Assembly (NCBI GenBank): GCA_022747635.1
Contig: JAKTNV010000115.1
Span: 124,001 to 188,000 of the forward strand
Direction of reading: 5' to 3'
Origin: Hetaerina americana
Lineage: Eukaryota; Arthropoda; Insecta; Odonata; Calopterygidae
DNA length: 64,000 nt
The position numbers and the translations under genes are program-made. How positions within the stretch are numbered: the first letter of the stretch is position 1; every line of letters starts with the position of its first letter. This document shows positions 58,191-64,000 of this stretch, piece after piece. The notes beneath the pieces were generated by a model. That model made no database searches, was not told the DNA's origin, and saw only the letters and a program-made list of their open reading frames with translations.

Positions 58191-59070
58191 CAGCTTCATG
58201 AGGAACTCAAATATGTACTAGTAGTATATTCTAAATGAGATCTATTTAGCGATAGATAATATAGATCTTTAACCTTTTCGTCACATTTCCCCAACACTCA
58301 TCTAATGGATACAGAGCAAGCACCACTGCAAAAAATGTACCTCGCGGAACTCTTTTAAGTTATTCCTTTTGCTGAGAGCTGAGAGAGAGTATGGAGGCTT
58401 GCCTGGTGGCACATTTCCCTAATAATACGCAGCGCGGCCATGAATAACAAACTTAACGGACTAATATGACGGCGGGAACGATATAGTACGCCATATTCAC
58501 CCAGCGAGCTCCATCTTACGTCTAAACATCTACAACCGACCCTCGGAGAGCAAGCAACTGGGACACTTTCCCAGAATTTCGTTCCTGCCGCAGCGATTCG
58601 CGTCGAATAATCTTGATGGACTGCTTTCTTCTTCCTCCACGGGCAATCTCGCACGGCGATTTTTTTCTTCAAACAATGCGAGCCCACGGCGGAGATTGAG
58701 CATGGAAGAGAGATAGAAGGAGGACTTAAGGGATAAGAAAATGAACGATAATGTGGGAGGACAGCCGATTTGAAACTAAGAAAGAAGAGAAAATATTTCG
58801 ATCGACGATGATCCAGCCAACGCTGGCCTGCGAGTTTTCGATTAATATAAAACGCACATAGAGACGGAAAGAATAGGTTAAAGATGATAAAGAATCGCAT
58901 GATTTCAATTTAATCTTTTGACGTGAGTCTTGGATCTTTCGTTGTGATACGAGAAGACGCTGTTTTTCAGGTTGCCAGGGAAAACGTCGTTACCCTCACA
59001 ACAAATATTCCTGGAGTAGTGAAAATACTTAATCCTGTACTTGTAAAAATCACCCTTTCGTTCTATATTT
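58191..59070. other. No gene recognised; longest open frame of the window
   Basis: The minus frame 58355-58900 (181 codons) is the longest here. Its product is Ser-rich with no domain I recognise; it has no repeat flanks, and its composition follows the local DNA. I do not call it a gene, but it is the best untested frame outside the repeats. Confidence 0.35.
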
Positions 59071-59075
59071 AAAAT

Positions 59076-59718
59076 AAATTCCAAAGAAACTGCGGGAGAT
59101 GCCGCAACAGTAACTTTTAACGGAGTCAACCGCTAATGTGCATTTCAATGCAACAATTTCAGAGCGTAAAAATCATTCGCCTTGACTGGGACACGAACCC
59201 AGATCCCTCAATATCCGGTCGAGTGCTTTAGCCACTTAAGCTACCGAGGCGTCCTCTTACACTCTGAAATTTTGGGGCTTTTTAAAGGAACTAGATGTTA
59301 TGACGAAATACCGTACATACAATGTCACATGCATTCGTAGTCGAGCGCGAGGCGCCACTGTCCACGAGGTTAAAGCCAACTTTAAACACGTATGGTGTTT
59401 TCCCTTTGACAAATTCCAAAGAAACTGCGGGAGATGCCGCAACAGTAACTTTTAACGGAGTCAACCGCTAATGTGCATTTCAATGCAACAATTTCAGAGC
59501 GTAAAAATCATTCGCCTTGACTGGGACACGAATGCATGTGACATTGTATGCACGGTATTTCGTCATAACATCTAGTTCCTTTAAAAAGCCCCAAAATTTC
59601 AGAGCGTAAGAGGACGCCTCGATAGCTTAAGTGGCTAAAGCACTCGACCGGATATTGAGGGATCTGGGTTCGTGTCCCAGTCAAGGCGAATGATTTTTAC
59701 GCTCTGAAATTGTTGCAT
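59076..59718. repeat. SINE S2 copies in an interlocked direct/inverted arrangement
   Basis: Three S2 parts: a minus copy with tail and head (59076-59255), a second minus tail (59411-59532) identical to the first over 122 bp (offset 335), and a plus copy of the head (59616-59718). The head folds as a tRNA cloverleaf: acceptor GCCTCGA with TCAAGGC (one mismatch), D arm, CTCGA/TTGAG anticodon stem with loop CCGGATA, and T arm CTGGG-TTCGTGT-CCCAG. In addition 59150-59337 and 59530-59718 are inverted copies with three mismatches in about 188 bp, including non-SINE sequence ('aactagatgttatgacgaaa'). Confidence 0.85.
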
Positions 59719-59782
59719 TAAAATAAATTGCCAATTCGCTTTAAGACGAAAAATAATTTCTACAGCGTTCGTGTCGGTCTTT

Positions 59783-59880
59783 GTATATACATATTATATT
59801 ATATCATTATAAATTTGTATATACATATTATATTATATTTTTATAAATTTATACATACATATTATTATACATATTATTTA
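59783..59880 (+). repeat. Short AT-rich tandem repeat
   Basis: Two and a half imperfect units built on 'tttgtatatacatattatat' plus 'tataaattt', about 38 bp each. Confidence 0.7.
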
Positions 59881-61489
59881 TGATAGCTGTTTGGTGCACT
59901 CCATTGGCGATGAAATGAGAAACCAACTTCAGGTGATTCACTACGACTTATCAAATGACTGCATACGCGAGATTCTTAATTTTGTCACAAATATATCTTA
60001 AAAGGCTTATATTTTATGTGTTCAGCCGTTACAAAATCTTCTCTTTGACATAGAGCTCAAGTGAAGATTACCTGACTTTCACTGAACAGAGAAAATTAAT
60101 GCATAGTTTTATATGATTAAGAATCGCACGCTCAAAATTATATGGAGATGTGTAACCGCCTAACTAAAATGCTCAACATGCGCGTGCCAGTCTCTTTTAT
60201 CATGGCATAGGTACGTAATCTTTAAAAAAATCTCATTTTTGAAGCCCTTGAAATCCTTTTTCATTGCATTGACAGAATGCAGCACGAGGCTAACAGAGAA
60301 CTTTGATGAGCCTCGAATCAAGCTCAGGAGAGTCATGCTTAGACTCTTATACAAGTCTCCTACAAATCCACGATCCACATACTGAAAAATATATTCATTT
60401 TACATGATTTTCATATGGCATTGACGAAATAGGCACATGGTGAAAGCATCTATCTCATTTACCTAAATATTCTGATCGGATGAATGCTGCATAAAATTCA
60501 TCTAACAACTTTCAATCTGAAACTCATCGACCTGAATGATGAGTGTATCGGAAAGCTGTCATCACGTCCTTGACTTTTTTACCCTCCTTCAATTGAAACC
60601 TAGTCAGCAATTAGGCGACCCGCCCTTCACAAGGAAAGTTTTTGCTCCCTTTAGATGGGCAAGTTGGTAGAAAAAAATTTGACAGAGACGAAATTGTGAT
60701 TGAAATGCATGTGGGATCATAAGGGAGGAAGGGGACTGTTAATTTGAAGTCAATCGCTTCAAATTTTGATGAAAAATAATGAAAATTGAACATCCCGCAG
60801 TAATGTATCTTTTCGAGGGAAAGGAAATAATTAAGCACGTAACAAGAAGCATGCTAGGAATGAAATAAAAATCGACAGTATTTTCGTGAATTCGGTTAAG
60901 GCGCTCAGTTAGGTGATCCTACTGTGACTTTCCGTTCAGGGGCAAAAAATAAATAAAACTATTGTACCTGAAGTGAGTCTCCAAGGGGGAGCATTTCTTT
61001 GCTGATAGTGCATTGAATTACCTTGAAAGGGGAACGAGCTAGAATTAGGGATGTCCCGCAGAGGAATCGTGACTGATTAAGCTTCACGCTCTCAAAAAAA
61101 ACCGTTGCGTTATACTCGGATGGAGGCGAAATGGAACAAAGAAATTAATTACGGACAAAAGCACTCATGGGGCTGAGCTTAAGGAAGGACATAATTGGTC
61201 CGAATATCCAAGAAAGTCCGATGTGTGTCTTTCATTTTGTTCGCATGAATTGAACTGAAAGCACGCGCTAGTGCGCAAAGACATAAAATAATACATGGCG
61301 AAGCAAATTTCAACGTGTTAATAAAAATTATTTCCCCTCAGTGCCGAACATTCGGAACTTATGCTTCCTTATACTTTAGAATTTACTTCCGCACTCGATT
61401 CCCGACCTAAAACTTCAACTTAAAGATTGGAATTTAAAAAAACTAATAAACAAATTAAGCTGGTGACAGACACGCTAACGAAATAGGTG
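59881..61489. other. No gene recognised
   Basis: No open frame above 75 codons and no recognised repeat. Confidence 0.4.
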
Positions 61490-61990
61490 AAGAAATGATT
61501 AGTGAAGACTTTAAATGTGAAATGTATTTTATATATGGACCTTGAACCTGGTCTGTGAGGCTATGAGATGAACTTAGATGGAAGGATTTCGAGACGTGGG
61601 CGTGGAGAATAGTGGCGAAAATAATTAGGACAGAGAGGAAGTCAAAGGATGAAGTTTTAAATGCGATCTGAGGAGAGAGGATGTTCCTGGGAGAAATCCG
61701 CAAAAGAAAGAAAAATGGAGCGAAGGAAAATTAAAGGTAGCGGGGTAGTGAAGGCCGTTATAGGAGAGGGAATGCTATGTAGACAATGTAAGTGAGTTAG
61801 AGGAAGGAGCGGAATATGTTATTTAGACTCCATGAAGGCAGGTTGACGTTACGATGAAATGAAGAACGAAAAAGAGTACAATGTCAAATAAAAGGAAGTT
61901 CTCGCTATAAGTCGAAGGTCATAGTCGTTGGGGATCGTCCAAAATCGACCTCTTCTAATGAGTAGAATACCTTGAAAGTTAACGATTAGA
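61490..61990 (+). mobile_element. LINE fragment, copy 10
   Basis: Carries 'tggaaggatttcgagacgtg' (decayed EAFEMWV block), 'gaaaataattaggacagaga', 'gtgaaggccgttataggaga', 'ctccatgaaggcaggttgac' and a 3' end near 61985. Strand and landmark order are as in copy 9. No open frame remains. Confidence 0.65.
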
Positions 61991-62081
61991 AATTAGAACT
62001 CTTTTCAGCAGACATTCGTTGCCTCCAGTCTAAGTTTATGGAATTTACACAAACTTTTGACATGAAATAGTGAATAACTTA

Positions 62082-62187
62082 GTAATTCCACATACACTTT
62101 ATTAAAACACGACCTGGGTTTCGACCCGGGACGTCATCATCATTTGGACGTACATCATCATGTTTTAATAAATGGCGTGTGGAAATA
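62082..62187. repeat. Palindromic fold-back repeat, family F3-like
   Basis: Left arm 'taattccacatacactttat' plus 'taaaacac' (62082-62109) pairs with right arm 'tgttttaataaatggcgtgt' plus 'ggaaata' (62161-62187). The centre has 'cgacctgggtttcgacccgg' and two 'catcatca' strings. Similar in size to the 34.8-kb palindrome and shares the 'cctgggt' centre. Confidence 0.6.
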
Positions 62188-63839
62188 AAAAGGTACTTAA
62201 TTTATTTCAATCTTTTTAGCAGAGTTGACTTCATCACCTTCCAAAATATATTTTCCCCTCTCCGAATCATTAAATATACACCATTATACAATGACCCGCA
62301 CTTCGAATCCGCCAAGGCAATGATAAAAAAATCTCGATTTATTACGCGTAAACTGATTGGAATAAAGGGATTTGATTTGCTTAGAAGACAACCGATTAAT
62401 TATTTTACATGATCACCCTTGGGACTCTTGGGTGAAATGTATCTTCCACCGTTTTATTTGCTCAATGTGATCCCCCACCTTAAACTGTACTCCTTGAGAA
62501 CCTAAATATATCATAGATTATGAGACGGTAACGCGCAAATACATCCCTCGCATGCAATTTCGGACTATTTTTTCTCCGAGGGGCAATGACACCGCCGATA
62601 ACTAAAAGACTCATCTTACAAGACTCATCTTACGGCCTGAAGGCACGGGAAACGCCCGGACAATCCCTTGCGAGCATCAAGCACCGAACACCTTGACCCA
62701 CTATGCGGTGAGCTCAGAAGGAAGGGAAGATGTGAGCGCAGGGAAAAAAAGGTTACAAAACCTGTTCTCTCGAGAGTCTCCTCGGAATCGGCCTACTTCT
62801 AACGTGACCACTGAATTTCTTCTTCTACACTCTTCCAATCCCCTCCCACATACGTCCTTCATTCGAAATTTTAATTCTCCTCCCCCAAACAGCTGTGCCA
62901 TGGAATATCCTCCGTATACCCCTCCAAGACCCTTTTCTACATTTTATGATTTTTTTAAATTTTACCGTCCTTGTCCGATGGAAAGAAAGCGACGCAGAAG
63001 GTGCAACGGAAAGTGAAAACCCTTATCGCGCTACCAGATCGAGGGTTAGAATAGCGGCGAGGGTAATTGGGGGGGAATGAGGTAGGGCGAGGCTTATTGG
63101 TGGGCTTCTGTGGCACGGGCGCAACTTTCACGGCACGTGCTGGGAAAATGAGAAGGCATTTGTCAAGGGGTTGCTGGGTTGGATCTTTAAAGGATTCGAG
63201 CGATTCGGAGACAAGACTTTTCAATATCAAGGGGCGGTGTCATGATCAGAGAACCTATTTAATAAGACCAGGGGCTCGTCTCTCAAAACCGAAAAACCAT
63301 TCACCAGTTCTCTGAAAAGAGTCTCTAAAATTTAATATGAAATTTTCAAATTCGCACACAAAGTACGTAGTGCCGCGTAATGTGATCGATTAAACAAGTG
63401 CTGCTTCATATACTGCCATCAGCAGAATCCATACGTGCAAATTATAAGGACTTAGTCAAATGACTTGACAAATAGATAAACGGGTCCTAAATCTGGGAGT
63501 TTGTCAAACCCTAAGCAATCAACTCAGACCGCGAGACAAGTCACCGATCAATCTCAGAGGAGTTTAATATCTCCGTTGCCTGAAAACCATGAAATGGAGG
63601 GGCAAAATTTAATGTGATGAATTTGATAAGTCATTTGTTCATTTGGGGAACATAAATGGGGCATATATCAGATACGGCAAAGATTGAAGGGTTGGGAGCT
63701 ATGGCACCAACCACTTCGCTGAGATCACTAGTTAAAAGAGGCCGCAGTAAATTAGATATCTGGAGTAGTACTTATTGTTAATTACTATTATTTGGTTTTT
63801 ACTAATATAGTGTTTAGATAGGGTTTGACTAGACACAAA
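62188..63839. other. No gene recognised; GC-rich patch
   Basis: 62640-63300 is GC-richer, with overlapping frames of up to 107 codons on both strands and no domain. The rest is AT-rich. Confidence 0.35.
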
Positions 63840-64000
63840 ACTTAACACTCTCCGTTTCTTAGCTTCACCTAAAAAGACACAAACAGTCACCCCACACTTA
63901 AACCCTTCTTCTATTCCGCGTACTTTCCATCTCCCTTCACTCCGTCCAATCCTTTTCCTCCACCTACCTCACCTGTCCAACGTTGTGTGAATGGAATGTT
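63840..64000 (-). mobile_element. LINE 3'-end fragment, copy 11, cut by the window end
   Basis: On the plus strand it reads 'cttcactccgtccaatcctt' and 'ttcctccacctacctcacct', the complements of the 'gacggagtgaagg' and 'gaggtgggaggagg' landmarks of copies 1 and 7. It continues beyond the window. Confidence 0.6.

Noticed and set aside
58355..58900. 181-codon minus-strand open frame as a gene
   Set aside because: No domain, no homologous look, composition follows the surrounding DNA, and no splice or promoter context. Kept only as a note.
59616..59687. A functional tRNA gene from the cloverleaf in the S2 head
   Set aside because: The anticodon loop CCGGATA lacks the U at position 33, the same head recurs in mutated copies, and each is followed by a conserved SINE tail.

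Overview
This window looks like non-coding DNA from an arthropod nuclear genome, most likely an insect; I cannot name the species. There are no operons, ribosome binding sites or long open frames. The DNA is AT-rich with scattered GC-rich blocks, long (TA)n tracts and many decayed transposable elements. Most open frames are short chance frames, low-complexity translations or pieces of repeats. I see one plausible host exon: a GC-rich first coding exon on the minus strand at 20396-20606, with one membrane segment and a strong splice donor.

The recognisable content is mobile DNA of six kinds. (1) About eleven fragments of one non-LTR retrotransposon (LINE) family, all from the C-terminal end of the reverse transcriptase ORF and the 3' end; some are split by later insertions. 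(2) Penelope-like (PLE) material. A fragment at 41271-42538 keeps a GIY-YIG endonuclease domain, a 50-bp inverted repeat and a degenerate hammerhead-like motif. Other hammerhead-like motifs lie near 9.96, 13.2, 34.5, 48.9 and 49.1 kb; four of these modules are followed by a (TA)n tract after about 85-110 bp. (3) At least three tRNA-derived SINE families. (4) A mariner element (54546-55298) with good terminal inverted repeats and TA duplications but an internally deleted transposase. (5) Palindromic fold-back repeats near 8.4, 10.1, 19.4, 34.8, 54.2 and 62.1 kb. (6) An unnamed interspersed family with five copies (3.84, 4.51, 6.48, 40.6 and 57.5 kb).

Layout: 0-7 kb has LINE ends and the unnamed family; 7-20 kb has fold-back repeats, (TA)n modules, a SINE and LINE fragments; 20.3-22.5 kb is a GC/CpG-rich island with the candidate exon; 22.6-25.6 kb has LINE fragments; 25.6-38.5 kb is almost featureless; 38.5-42.6 kb is a dense nest of LINE, SINE, tandem repeat, unnamed repeat and PLE; 43.6-59.7 kb has SINEs, a hammerhead/(TA)n pair, the mariner and a fresh fold-back rearrangement at 59.1-59.7 kb; 59.7-64 kb is sparse with two LINE fragments and one palindrome.

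The most interesting signals are the recurring hammerhead-like/(TA)n architecture and the 59-kb rearrangement, where a 122-bp identical direct repeat and a roughly 188-bp, 98%-identical inverted repeat interlock. Neither amounts to a new system on this evidence. Hammerhead motifs in Penelope-like elements are already known; the constant spacing to (TA)n tracts and the fold-back copies are what deserve checking.
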